Positions 53,743 to 61,361 of a DNA stretch of 64,000 nt are shown piece by piece (the first letter of the stretch is position 1; the number at the start of each line of letters is the position of its first letter). The DNA is taken from positions 1 to 64,000 of the forward strand of contig NZ_JBFNXH010000021.1 in NCBI RefSeq assembly GCF_040812395.1, written 5' to 3'. Both the position numbers and the translations under genes were made by a program. The DNA comes from Paenibacillus_E sp040812395. Its GTDB lineage: Bacteria > Bacillota > Bacilli > Paenibacillales > NBRC-103111. The notes beneath the pieces are model-generated. The model did no database searches. It had not been told where the DNA came from and saw nothing but the letters and a program-made list of their open reading frames with translations.

Positions 53743-54446
53743 TGGCTTTTATATTCGGCTTTTCTCTTGTGATCGAAGTACATTTCAATCTGATTTTTAA
53801 GAATAAAGGCTCTGAGCGCGTTCGTTTTCATGTCCGGTACGTCAATATACCTGGCCCCATAATAAATGCCCGATTCCGATTTTTCTTTGCGGACAATTTC
53901 CGTCTTGCACGCCATAGAGAAGCCCAAATCCAGCTCTACATCCAGATGCAAGTGTTTCTCTACAATTTTATCTACAATGGAATTTTCAAGGATTGTAAAA
54001 CCAACCCCGCTCAGCGAAATATTTTTAATCGAGATAACAACCGGATTTTCAAATTGGTGTTTGTTCTGTTTACGCAGATCGTGAACGCTGTGAAGTAATC
54101 CGTCCTGGGTAACATCGATACGCGGGAACTCACGTTTTTCCGTAAATTTTTTCCGATTCTCCGGTGGGTTAATGATAACGACCGAACCTTGATCTTTCGC
54201 CACCACGGTCGTATCGAATACGAACAAGCCTGATTTCGAATAAATCGTCACCTTAACCTTATCTCCTAATTGGAAAGCTTCGGATTGAGGCATCTCAAGC
54301 TCCATGATCTCGCCCAGTGAATAGGTGATCACGCCCGTCGAAACGAAATCTTTCTTAGACAACACTGCCCTGCTTTCAATGAGAACATCCGCGTCATTAC
54401 CTTCCTTACTTCCGTAAAACTTCATGAGTTCTTGCGGTTTCGCCAT
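53712..54446 (-). CDS. PilZ-domain flagellar brake protein (YcgR/YpfB-like)
   Basis: Cytoplasmic c-di-GMP receptor, 244 residues. An N-terminal YcgR-like beta domain (about 20-95) is followed by a PilZ domain (about 98-220). Both ligand motifs are present: R105-x3-R109 in REFPR and N142-x-S144-x2-G147 in NISLSG. In Bacillus such proteins bind MotA and slow flagella. The ATG of MAKPQEL is used because GGAG lies six bases upstream. A c-di-GMP-I riboswitch with a terminator precedes it. Confidence 0.9.
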   Translation of the reverse strand: MAKPQELMKFYGSKEGNDADVLIESRAVLSKKDFVSTGVITYSLGEIMELEMPQSEAFQLGDKVKVTIYSKSGLFVFDTTVVAKDQGSVVIINPPENRKKFTEKREFPRIDVTQDGLLHSVHDLRKQNKHQFENPVVISIKNISLSGVGFTILENSIVDKIVEKHLHLDVELDLGFSMACKTEIVRKEKSESGIYYGARYIDVPDMKTNALRAFILKNQIEMYFDHKRKAEYKSQLEKKSAANQ

Positions 54447-54485
54447 TCTGGTCTCCACATCCTCTCTGCAACCATTTTTGATTTA

Positions 54486-54526
54486 AAATAAAAATAGACC
54501 GTCCCATCTCAGTGGGAACAGCCTAT
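54486..54526 (-). terminator. Riboswitch expression-platform terminator
   Basis: On the minus strand ATAGGCTGTTCCCA and TGGGACGGTCTAT form a 13-14-bp stem followed by TTTTTATTTT. It sits between the c-di-GMP aptamer and the PilZ gene, about 40 bases before the start codon. Confidence 0.88.
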
Positions 54527-54545
54527 TACCTCAATCGAAAAGCAA

Positions 54546-54650
54546 TGATCTTCGGTAACCAGGCTGTCATAGTTCCAATGGAACTTTAGACCCTCAGCTT
54601 TGCGTCCTTGCCTTTCGACAAGTTTGCTATTATCGAACCTGCTATGTAAT
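54546..54650 (-). ncRNA. Cyclic di-GMP-I riboswitch (GEMM)
   Basis: Read on the minus strand, the core has AGCAAAC, a CTTG-stem with GAAA tetraloop (TCGAAAGG), GGACGCAAAGC, GGGTCTAA, a TTCCA/TGGAA hairpin, then ATGACAGCC and GGTTACCGA, in the order of the GEMM-I consensus. It is followed by a terminator and a PilZ gene, and preceded by a promoter. Whether ligand turns expression on or off cannot be read from sequence by eye. Confidence 0.93.
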
Positions 54651-54689
54651 TTTACAAGTTGTGGTCTAAAAGACCTATTGATTACCTGT

Positions 54690-54718
54690 AGTATACCTAT
54701 TTTTTCTGGTTTTTTCAA
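54690..54718 (-). promoter_or_regulatory. Sigma-A promoter of the riboswitch-PilZ transcript
   Basis: On the minus strand TTGAAA at 54713-54718 and TATACT at 54690-54695 are exactly 17 bases apart, about 40 bases before the aptamer. Confidence 0.8.
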
Positions 54719-54758
54719 TCTATTTTGCTAATTTGCCCTTCATAGCTATAGGTCTTCC

Positions 54759-54787
54759 TTGCATTACGCATAGAGAGTGCCTACAAT
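54759..54787 (+). promoter_or_regulatory. Sigma-A promoter of tadA
   Basis: TTGCAT at 54759-54764 and TACAAT at 54782-54787 are 17 bases apart. Transcription would begin near 54794, immediately before a cluster of DnaA boxes. Confidence 0.72.
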
Positions 54788-54796
54788 GAAAAACAT

Positions 54797-54917
54797 ATAT
54801 CCACAACTTATCGACTTATCCACACACTTGTCCACAGGTTGTTAACAACGAATACTTGTTCGTTTCTTATCCACATGTGGATAATCAAAAGTTTGCGAGG
54901 TGTCCCCCTGTGGATGA
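54797..54917. promoter_or_regulatory. DnaA-box cluster in the tadA leader
   Basis: Nonamers matching TTATCCACA: perfect at 54816-54824 and 54867-54875, perfect on the minus strand at 54876-54884, and single-mismatch forms at 54797-54805 (ATATCCACA), 54828-54836 (TTGTCCACA) and 54909-54917 (minus strand, TCATCCACA). Two perfect boxes form the palindrome TTATCCACATGTGGATAA. The last box overlaps the tadA GTG start. Confidence 0.82.
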
Positions 54918-55368
54918 ACATTTGCCATGGATGAAAGAAGCCATCATAGAGGCTCTCAAAGCTGAAGCTATCCGCGAAGTCCCCATCGGGGCTGTTGTGG
55001 TACATAACGATACCATCATTGGCCGCGGCTACAATTTACGCGAAACAACACTGGATCCAACCGCTCACGCAGAGATGATCGCTATCAAGCAAGCCAGTGA
55101 ACATCTTCAGGCCTGGCGGCTGCTCGATTGCAAGCTATATGTGACTCTGGAGCCTTGCCCGATGTGTGCGGGAGCCATTGTGCAGTCACGCATCCCGCAG
55201 GTCATCTACGGTACTACGGATCCCAAAGCAGGGTGCGCCGGAACCCTAATGAATCTGCTGCAAGAAGAACGGTTTAATCACCGAGTAGATGTGATAAGCG
55301 GCGTTATGCAGGAAGAATGCGCTTCGCTGCTCACCACTTTCTTTCGTAAGCTGCGCGGCAAAGAATAG
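54910..55368 (+). CDS. tadA: tRNA-specific adenosine deaminase TadA
   Basis: Deaminates A34 to inosine in tRNA-Arg(ACG), 152 residues. Zinc and catalytic residues are intact: H53-A-E55 and P-C83-P-M-C86. The start is GTG at 54910 because GAGGTG lies seven bases upstream; a TTG 18 codons earlier would read through the DnaA boxes. In Bacillus tadA precedes the SRP RNA and dnaX; here tRNA-Arg follows instead. Confidence 0.93.
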   Translation: MDEHLPWMKEAIIEALKAEAIREVPIGAVVVHNDTIIGRGYNLRETTLDPTAHAEMIAIKQASEHLQAWRLLDCKLYVTLEPCPMCAGAIVQSRIPQVIYGTTDPKAGCAGTLMNLLQEERFNHRVDVISGVMQEECASLLTTFFRKLRGKE

Positions 55369-55405
55369 TACTGCGCTTCAACGAATAATGTCATCCTCCG
55401 AAAGC

Positions 55406-55434
55406 TTGCGCCACGAAAGGCTTCGTGCTATCAT
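55406..55434 (+). promoter_or_regulatory. Promoter of tRNA-Arg
   Basis: TTGCGC at 55406-55411 and TATCAT at 55429-55434 are 17 bases apart, 12 bases before the tRNA. The spacer contains the inverted repeat CACGAAAGGCTTCGTG. Confidence 0.55.
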
Positions 55435-55446
55435 AATTCTTGCTAT

Positions 55447-55520
55447 GCGCCCGTAGCTCAGCAGGATAGAGCAACAGTTTCCTAAACTGTAGGTCGTACG
55501 TTCGAATCGTATCGGGCGCG
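55447..55520 (+). tRNA. tRNA-Arg (anticodon CCU)
   Basis: A 74-base cloverleaf. The acceptor arms GCGCCCG and CGGGCGC pair fully; the D arm TAGCTCAGCAGGATAGAGC, anticodon arm ACAGT-TTCCTAA-ACTGT with CCT, and T arm GTTCGAATC are regular. CCA is not encoded. Confidence 0.95.
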
Positions 55521-55778
55521 TCATTTAACACAAATCCGCGGTAGATTAACGTTTAGCTAACGTTGAATATAACGGATAGGCCTTCGCAAGGTACACAGTT
55601 TATACGTGAAAATGGACGAGACTGTGTGTCTTAAATTCTTCGCTATCATAACGGATTTATGCGACCTCTTACGGTATACGTAGGAGGTTTTGTTTGCGCG
55701 AAGAGCCGCGGAAAGGTAAGTCCGTAGTTAAGGGTAGTTATAACGCCAGCTTGACGGAACTATTTTCTTCATAAGAAT
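55521..55778 (+). other. Gene-free stretch between tRNA-Arg and hicA
   Basis: No gene is recognised. It contains an ACACAGT/ACTGTGT inverted repeat (55593-55599 and 55621-55627), two ATAACGGAT copies, and a terminator-like stem ACCTC-TTACG/CGTAGGAGGT at 55673-55690 followed by TTTTGTTT. A small RNA or remnant of an inserted element is possible. Confidence 0.4.
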
Positions 55779-55833
55779 CACGTGTAAAAATACGCATAAA
55801 CGTATTTGCACGTGTAAAAATACGTGCTATTAT
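55779..55833 (+). promoter_or_regulatory. hicAB promoter with repeat operators
   Basis: CACGTGTAAAAATACG occurs at 55779-55794 and 55809-55824, and its inverted form CGTATTTGCACGTG at 55801-55814. A promoter (TTGCAC 55806-55811, TATTAT 55828-55833, 16 apart) lies within the second copy, so a bound HicB could block it. Confidence 0.68.
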
Positions 55834-55858
55834 AGGTATATGGAAAGGAGTTGACGTG

Positions 55859-56044
55859 ATGGCGGGTAGTCGGGAGTTAATCGCGATGATCGAACGCGAT
55901 GGATGGTACGAGGTTAATCATGAAGGAAGCCACAAGCAGTTCAAGCATCCGACCAAAAAGGGACGCGTCACTATCCCCCATCCGAATAAAGATTTACCGA
56001 TCAAAACGGTACATAGCATCCTAAAACAGGCGGGGCTTAAATAG
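55859..56044 (+). CDS. hicA: HicA-family mRNA interferase toxin
   Basis: Type II toxin of 61 residues with a dsRBD-like fold. GWYEVNHEGSHKQFKHP with catalytic His25, TIPHPNKDLPIKTVHSILKQAGL are the typical HicA features. The ATG is preceded by AAGGAG at eight bases; an adjacent GTG is also in frame. hicB follows after 94 bases, longer than usual for such pairs. Confidence 0.9.
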   Translation: MAGSRELIAMIERDGWYEVNHEGSHKQFKHPTKKGRVTIPHPNKDLPIKTVHSILKQAGLK

Positions 56045-56138
56045 CCCCTTCCTCTACGGGATTAATATAATAGATTATCGCTTGGGCTATAGATAACAAT
56101 ATGATTATCATTTTAAATAAGAGGAGCGGATAAATTAA

Positions 56139-56555
56139 ATGAAAAAAGACCGATACGTATTCCCCGCGATCTTTGATTACGCAGACGACGGTATTACTGT
56201 AACATTTCCCGACTTACGCGGCGCGATTACTTGCGGCGACACTGACGAAGAAGCGTTACGCATGGCTCGCGAGTGTATGGCGCTGCACCTATTCGGCATG
56301 GAATCCGATGGAGACGAGATTCCGGAGCCTTCGTCCACGCAAATCCTGCGCAACGATCTCGAACCGCAACAGACGCTTGTACTCATCGACGTATGGATGC
56401 CGCCTTTCCGCGATAAGATGGCGAATAGAGCCGTTAAGAAAACGCTGACGATTCCAAAGTGGCTCGACGATATTGCGGCCGAGCAGAACGTTAACTATTC
56501 GCACATATTACAGGATGCGCTCAAAACGCACCTTGGCGTGAGCAAGCGCCCATAA
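56139..56555 (+). CDS. hicB: HicB-family antitoxin
   Basis: Antitoxin of 138 residues: a degenerate RNase-H-like N-terminal domain (YVFPAIFDYADDGITVTFPDLRG, key part VTFPDL) and a C-terminal ribbon-helix-helix or helix-turn-helix domain (KKTLTIPKWLDDIA, SHILQDALKTHLG). AGAGGAG precedes the ATG. Its DNA-binding domain is a candidate ligand of the CACGTG repeats upstream of hicA. Confidence 0.9.
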   Translation: MKKDRYVFPAIFDYADDGITVTFPDLRGAITCGDTDEEALRMARECMALHLFGMESDGDEIPEPSSTQILRNDLEPQQTLVLIDVWMPPFRDKMANRAVKKTLTIPKWLDDIAAEQNVNYSHILQDALKTHLGVSKRP

Positions 56556-56650
56556 ATCCAGATTGCTTGGATAGCTCATTTCTGCATAAATAAATCCTCC
56601 AATTGACGTGTGCGTCATATAAAGCAGATTACGCAGAAGGGAATTATTTT

Positions 56651-57490
56651 ATGAGAAAAAAGAAGATCCTCGCTACCACTCTATTATTTCTTTGTTTTAG
56701 TGGCATAGTGAGCGCCTCAAGTATTCACGGTGATTATAATGGCGATCCGATTGTTAATGTTTTGTCCCAAGGCAAAGAACTGAAAGTTGAAGATGTGCCT
56801 GCTACTATACGCGATGGGCGCACATTGGTTCCCCTGTACTTACTGAAACAAGCCGGTGCCTCTGTAAAGTGGGATGCTGACACGTATACGGTTGATCTTA
56901 CTTTTCCGAACCCTGTCGAGGATTTCACCTCTAAACTCCAGTTACTTAAAGCTAAAGCTGCGGATTACGACGCTAAAAATATACAGCTTATCTATAACGA
57001 ATATGGTTCCTATTTGAAAGTGGATCTAGAACAATCTAATGATTCTAATAAGGACAATGATCATATAATTGCTTTATCAAGTTTCGTTTCAACTTCTCCT
57101 GCTGAACTACTTGTTGTAAACCGAATTCATAATAATAAAACAATTGATTTTTTTATCATTAATAAAGCTGATGCAGAGGAATTTGCTAAAAAGAAACTGT
57201 CTGAATATGAATTTATGATGAAATGGCGGCATGAAATTGTTTCTGCAACGACAGATTTGTCTGCGCCGAATATGCCACCGGTGGCACCTACGCCGACACC
57301 AAAGAACAACTCCTTATCCACTGGTACTGCTTGTAGGGAATTTATGGCTGCGTATACGAAACAAATGCAAGATGCTGTGATTTCGCATAACCAAAGTGGA
57401 AGCACAGACACAAAAGGCTTAGAACAATATGAAAACAAGTTACAAGAACGTATGAGTGAAGCTTTGAAAGAAAATCACTGCCAGCAATAA
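56651..57490 (+). CDS. Exported protein with copper-amine-oxidase N-terminal (stalk) domain
   Basis: A 279-residue protein. A signal peptide (MRKKKILATTLLFLCF to about residue 22) precedes one stalk-domain unit with TIRDGRTLVPLYLLKQAGASVKWD (key part GRTLVPL) near 50-80. A Lys/Asp-rich middle, a Pro/Thr linker at about 215 and a helical C-terminus follow. The stalk domain is common in Paenibacillus surface proteins and implies no oxidase activity. The start has AAGGGA eight bases upstream. Function unknown. Confidence 0.78.
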   Translation: MRKKKILATTLLFLCFSGIVSASSIHGDYNGDPIVNVLSQGKELKVEDVPATIRDGRTLVPLYLLKQAGASVKWDADTYTVDLTFPNPVEDFTSKLQLLKAKAADYDAKNIQLIYNEYGSYLKVDLEQSNDSNKDNDHIIALSSFVSTSPAELLVVNRIHNNKTIDFFIINKADAEEFAKKKLSEYEFMMKWRHEIVSATTDLSAPNMPPVAPTPTPKNNSLSTGTACREFMAAYTKQMQDAVISHNQSGSTDTKGLEQYENKLQERMSEALKENHCQQ

Positions 57491-57529
57491 TGAGACACAG
57501 ATCATGTTCTCATCTAGCTAATAAAAGTA

Positions 57530-57574
57530 AAGGGATTACAACTTCGGGTTGGAAATCCCTTTGTTTGTTTTTGT
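57530..57574 (+). terminator. Terminator after the stalk-domain protein gene
   Basis: AAAGGGATT pairs with AATCCCTTT, enclosing a small AAC-TTCGG-GTT hairpin, followed by TGTTTGTTTTT. Confidence 0.8.
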
Positions 57575-57595
57575 ATCTCGAAAGGAGCATCTCTC

Positions 57596-58804
57596 ATGAC
57601 AATTCCCAAATCACCCTCCTCTTTTCGTATACCCTTATTTTGCGCGGTAACTGTATTGTTCTGGATGTCTATGTATACGAGTGTTCCGATTATGGCGCCG
57701 TATGTGGAATTTCTAGGTGGCAACCACCAGCTCGCAGGATGGATTGTGGGCATGTACGGCATTTCGCAGATGTTGCTGCGAATACCGGTGGGCGTACTTT
57801 CCGACAGATTCCATAAACGAAAATTGTTCATTACATTCGGTCTGCTTTTTACCGGCCTTAGCGGGCTTGGCCTCTGGATTACGAAGGATTTTACATGGAT
57901 CCTTCTCCTGCGGGCACTCGCTGGCGCGGCGGCGGCGACATGGGTCGATTTTACCGTGCTGTTCACAAGCTACTATAAACACGAAGACTCGACGAAAGCG
58001 ATCGGGACGATCTCCTTCTTCAACTCTTTAGGGCAAATGCTGGGCATCCTTGCGGCGGGTTGGGCGGCCGATTCTATGGGCTGGGAAGCAGCGTTCGTTA
58101 TGGGTGCTGTACTCGGGGCGTTAGGATTACTGGGTTCTCTCTTTCTTGTCGAGAAGGTCGAAGCGGACGCGCCTAAGATTACCCTGCGAGGTATCGGCGG
58201 GGTCGCTACGGATCGCACGCTCTTGTTCGTGTCTCTGCTTGCTATATGTTCGCAAGTCCTTATATTTGCTACTGTGTTTGGCTTTACCCCCGTATATGCG
58301 ACAGCGTTAGGTGCAGATAAGTTTAGCTTATCTTTGCTCACGTTTTCCACTAATTTACCCGTAGCTATTGCCTCTCTGATGGGAGGACGACGCTGGGCGA
58401 ATAAGTTTGGGGAGAAGCGGGTCATTGTCTGGGGGTTTGCCTTCATGGGCCTATCTACACTTACAATCCCGTTCACGCACCACCTGGGAGTACTTATGAT
58501 CTCTCAGGCGATAGCCGGGTTTGGGCGAGGGCTTTCCTTCACCGTGTTGATGGCTCTGAGCATAAAGCATATGCCCGCGGATAAACGGGCGACGGCGATG
58601 GGATTCTTCCAAGCGATATACGGTCTGGGCATGTTCGCAGGCCCGGTGCTTATGGGCATCATTGGCGACTGGTTCGCGCTCAGTCAAGGATTTATCGTAC
58701 TCGGTGTACTGGGCATCCTCAGCGCTCTTCTCGCTCAATGGTTTGTCCGCAGCGAGCCAAACGTACGGCAAACTGAGGCAAATTCACCTACAGCATCCAT
58801 GTAA
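57596..58804 (+). CDS. Major facilitator superfamily transporter
   Basis: A 402-residue membrane protein with about 12 hydrophobic helices. The MFS loop 2-3 motif appears as GVLSDRFHKRKLF near residue 70, and a second-half equivalent as GGRRWANKFGEKRV. Drug or metabolite efflux is likely from the family shape, but the substrate cannot be predicted. AAAGGAG precedes the ATG; it has its own terminator. Confidence 0.88.
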   Translation: MTIPKSPSSFRIPLFCAVTVLFWMSMYTSVPIMAPYVEFLGGNHQLAGWIVGMYGISQMLLRIPVGVLSDRFHKRKLFITFGLLFTGLSGLGLWITKDFTWILLLRALAGAAAATWVDFTVLFTSYYKHEDSTKAIGTISFFNSLGQMLGILAAGWAADSMGWEAAFVMGAVLGALGLLGSLFLVEKVEADAPKITLRGIGGVATDRTLLFVSLLAICSQVLIFATVFGFTPVYATALGADKFSLSLLTFSTNLPVAIASLMGGRRWANKFGEKRVIVWGFAFMGLSTLTIPFTHHLGVLMISQAIAGFGRGLSFTVLMALSIKHMPADKRATAMGFFQAIYGLGMFAGPVLMGIIGDWFALSQGFIVLGVLGILSALLAQWFVRSEPNVRQTEANSPTASM

Positions 58805-58831
58805 CCGACCTCATGTACGATAAAATTTTAG

Positions 58832-58860
58832 AACGGATCGCAGGATTCGTTTTTTCTTTT
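58832..58860 (+). terminator. Terminator after the MFS transporter gene
   Basis: AACGGATC and GATTCGTT pair (one G-U) around GCAG, followed by TTTTTCTTTT, 27 bases past the stop. Confidence 0.75.
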
Positions 58861-58897
58861 GATACCGGTGCAGGGATAGTCAATATTACCTTCGTCT

Positions 58898-59479
58898 ATG
58901 TATTGCGGAGAGGAGGAGGAGAGTATTCAGGAAGATACACTTGTACAACGTATACTAGATGGCGATGAGTCCGCCTTTCGTGAACTCGTCACGGCTTATC
59001 GTCATTATTTATTTCAAACTATCTACGCCGTTGTGAGGCATCCTAAAGATGCTGAAGATTTGGCGCAGGATGTATGGACCCGGATTTATTTCTCTCTTCC
59101 TCAGTATCAAATGAAAGGCCTGAAAACATGGATGACCCGCATCGCGGTGAATCGAGCCATTGATTTCAAACGTTCAGCAAGCAGGAAGAGAGAAGAAATG
59201 ACTGCAGAGATCGAAGATCCTGATCAGCATACAATCGCTCATCATTTTAATGATCTCGAACATGAGGTTGTCATGAATGAAACAGCCCATCTTGTGCGAG
59301 AGAAATTAGATCAGATACCCGCAAATTATCAAGATGTTCTAACGGCCTACTATTTACATCATCAGACGTATCAAGATATTGCTGCCGCTCAAGGCGTAAC
59401 GGTGAAAACCGTGGAATCCAAGCTGTACAGGGCCAAGCAGTGGCTTCGTAAAAACTGGAAGGAGGAGGATTTCATATGA
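58898..59479 (+). CDS. ECF-type RNA polymerase sigma factor
   Basis: A 193-residue sigma-70 family protein with region 2 (DAEDLAQDVWTRIYFSLPQY) and region 4 (TYQDIAAAQGVTVKTVESKLYRAK), joined by an acidic linker. The upstream ATG at 58898 has no ribosome binding site, whereas GGAGAGGAGGAGG lies inside the frame just before an ATT at 58925; the start is therefore uncertain. Its stop overlaps the start of a zinc-finger anti-sigma gene, the usual partner arrangement. Targets unknown; autoregulation expected. Confidence 0.9.
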   Translation: MYCGEEEESIQEDTLVQRILDGDESAFRELVTAYRHYLFQTIYAVVRHPKDAEDLAQDVWTRIYFSLPQYQMKGLKTWMTRIAVNRAIDFKRSASRKREEMTAEIEDPDQHTIAHHFNDLEHEVVMNETAHLVREKLDQIPANYQDVLTAYYLHHQTYQDIAAAQGVTVKTVESKLYRAKQWLRKNWKEEDFI

Positions 59480-59958
59480 CACATTATGAGAAGCAAGCAT
59501 GGATGGATTACTTGGAAGAACGTATTATGGCAGATGAAATGGCCCAGATGGAGCTCCATTTGTATCGATGCGATGTCTGTCTATCCATCTACATGGGATG
59601 CATGGAACAATCAGCTAGTTTACTTCCGATGATGAAAATCGATACACAATCATTCGTTGACTCTATCATCCTTCGCACGATTCGAACCAAAATCCCTTGG
59701 TACCGTTCAACCGTCTTCCATTACGGTATTGCAGCCGCAGCAACACTCATTCTTGTCGCTACTGGCTTTTTCCATGGACTATCGCAAGAATTGGACGCAG
59801 TCGGCTTCTCTCGAGGAATCTCTTCCATACACGATGTGAAAGCTCCTTCCTCCTTACAACAAGATCAGCAGCCGATCTCCGATCAACTATTGAATAAAAC
59901 ATTAACTTGGTTCGATACATGGCAAAATGATAAAGACAAAGGAGGTTCCCGCCCTTGA
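59476..59958 (+). CDS. Anti-sigma factor with zinc-finger (ZAS-like) motif
   Basis: A 160-residue membrane protein. The N-terminal H28-x3-C32-x2-C35 motif in HLYRCDVC is the zinc anti-sigma signature. One transmembrane helix lies near 82-102 and the last 55 residues would be outside. ATGA overlap with the sigma gene and TTGA overlap with the next gene show a tight operon. Confidence 0.87.
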   Translation: MTHYEKQAWMDYLEERIMADEMAQMELHLYRCDVCLSIYMGCMEQSASLLPMMKIDTQSFVDSIILRTIRTKIPWYRSTVFHYGIAAAATLILVATGFFHGLSQELDAVGFSRGISSIHDVKAPSSLQQDQQPISDQLLNKTLTWFDTWQNDKDKGGSRP

Positions 59959-61106
59959 ATAACAAAAGCAGCTTAGTCGCTTTCTTGCTTTCTTTTCTGC
60001 CCGGATTTGGTCATGTTTATATGCACCGTTTGTTCCGTGCCTTCATTTACGGAGGTGGCTTCTTCGCTTCCCTTTTCTTGATGTTCCTTACGGCTGTAGT
60101 CACGAATCATGATACTGAAATTTTTATACTTTTCGGTTTCTTTGCAGCGTTAATTTGGGTCGTAAACATGGTCGATATGATTATTCTCCTACTCCGATAC
60201 CAGCCTTATGGCGTACCAGTACCAGGTGCTACGCCGTACGATCCGGCGCAGCCTCAATGGGAGGCTAACCATTATGCTGCAAAACAGCAGCAACAACAAG
60301 AAAGAACACGCATCATGCTGATGTCCTTCATTCCTGGGCTGGGTCATTTCCAAATTGGCCTCATGCAGCGGGGTCTAACCGCGATGATTTCTTTCTTCGG
60401 AGTAGCCATTCTCGTCTTTTTCATTACAGCCATGACTAACAATGAGGGATTCGTCGCCTTTCTTTTAGCCATGCCCGTCCTTTGGTTCTATTCCATGTTT
60501 GATGCGTTAAAACAACTAGATCGCAAGCAAGCGGGCTTAGAGCTTATCGATCGAAGCATGTTCGAAGATTTTCATTTCTCCGATGATTATGGCCGCAAAA
60601 ATCGGACACTGGCAACGATTATCGCGATCTTTCCTGGCGCCGCCCACCTGTATCTGAATATGACCAAGCGCGGCATTCAACTTATGGCTTTCTTCTTGTT
60701 CTCGGTATACGTGTTGGATGTCCTAAGATTGTCCCTTTTCTTTTTCTTGATTCCAATTCTGTGGTTCTTTAGTTTTTTCGATGCCTTGCAGCACATCAAC
60801 AAATACGAGAACGGTACCTTGGTCGATAAGCCACTTATCGAAAATTGGGCCTCCTACCATCGGGTGATTGGAGTCATCCTCATTGTCCTTGGCGGATACT
60901 ATGTGTTCAAAGAGGTTGTCGTACAATTCTTATCTCGTTTCTTTCCTCATTCCAACTACGTCTATTGGATCAATAATATCGGACAGACCGCTATCGTAGC
61001 TGTCATTCTCATTGGCGTTGGAATTCGGCTGCTCTTTTACAAGAAAAAACAATCCTCTCCTCCAACGCTGGATTCCTTGAATACTAACGAAAAAAAGAAC
61101 CTCTAA
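59955..61106 (+). CDS. Polytopic membrane protein with three TM2-like repeats
   Basis: A 383-residue protein. Three homologous units begin with FLPGFGHVYMHRLFRA (about 13), FIPGLGHFQIGLMQRG (about 118) and IFPGAAHLYLNMTKRG (about 223): each a Pro-Gly turn between hydrophobic helices, resembling TM2 domains. Two further helices end the protein. The start is TTG with GGAGG nine bases upstream, overlapping the anti-sigma stop. Its place in a sigma/anti-sigma operon suggests a sensor or target role, which is inference. Confidence 0.8.
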   Translation: MNNKSSLVAFLLSFLPGFGHVYMHRLFRAFIYGGGFFASLFLMFLTAVVTNHDTEIFILFGFFAALIWVVNMVDMIILLLRYQPYGVPVPGATPYDPAQPQWEANHYAAKQQQQQERTRIMLMSFIPGLGHFQIGLMQRGLTAMISFFGVAILVFFITAMTNNEGFVAFLLAMPVLWFYSMFDALKQLDRKQAGLELIDRSMFEDFHFSDDYGRKNRTLATIIAIFPGAAHLYLNMTKRGIQLMAFFLFSVYVLDVLRLSLFFFLIPILWFFSFFDALQHINKYENGTLVDKPLIENWASYHRVIGVILIVLGGYYVFKEVVVQFLSRFFPHSNYVYWINNIGQTAIVAVILIGVGIRLLFYKKKQSSPPTLDSLNTNEKKNL

Positions 61107-61120
61107 GGGTTCTTTTTTTG
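61090..61120 (+). terminator. Terminator of the ECF sigma operon
   Basis: AAAAAAGAACC and GGGTTCTTTTTTT pair around TCTAA, so the stop codon is in the loop. It can also act on the minus strand. The following 240 bases to sspP hold no gene I can support. Confidence 0.88.
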
Positions 61121-61361
61121 TCGGTGTTGATGATTTCTTTTAAACCTTGTTACACGTTAAACCTTAGGAAAATCTGCATATAAAACACGGTAAGTGTCTT
61201 TGGCACATCCCCTCCAGCCTGATTATAACAGGTATGAAAGTCCTCTATGCAACGGTTGTTTCGCGGAATGCTCCAACGGAACCACACCTCTCTGCTCACC
61301 GACAATAATAGTATGTCCGGCTTCATGGATTTTAAACATTTTGTAAATATTTATTTTTGGC

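Noticed and set aside
54797..54917. Chromosomal origin oriC
   Set aside because: DnaA boxes are present but there is no dnaA or dnaN gene and no clear AT-rich unwinding element beside them.
55369..55446. SRP RNA after tadA, as in Bacillus
   Set aside because: The gap is only 78 bases and is occupied by a tRNA promoter; no SRP Alu or GGAA motifs.
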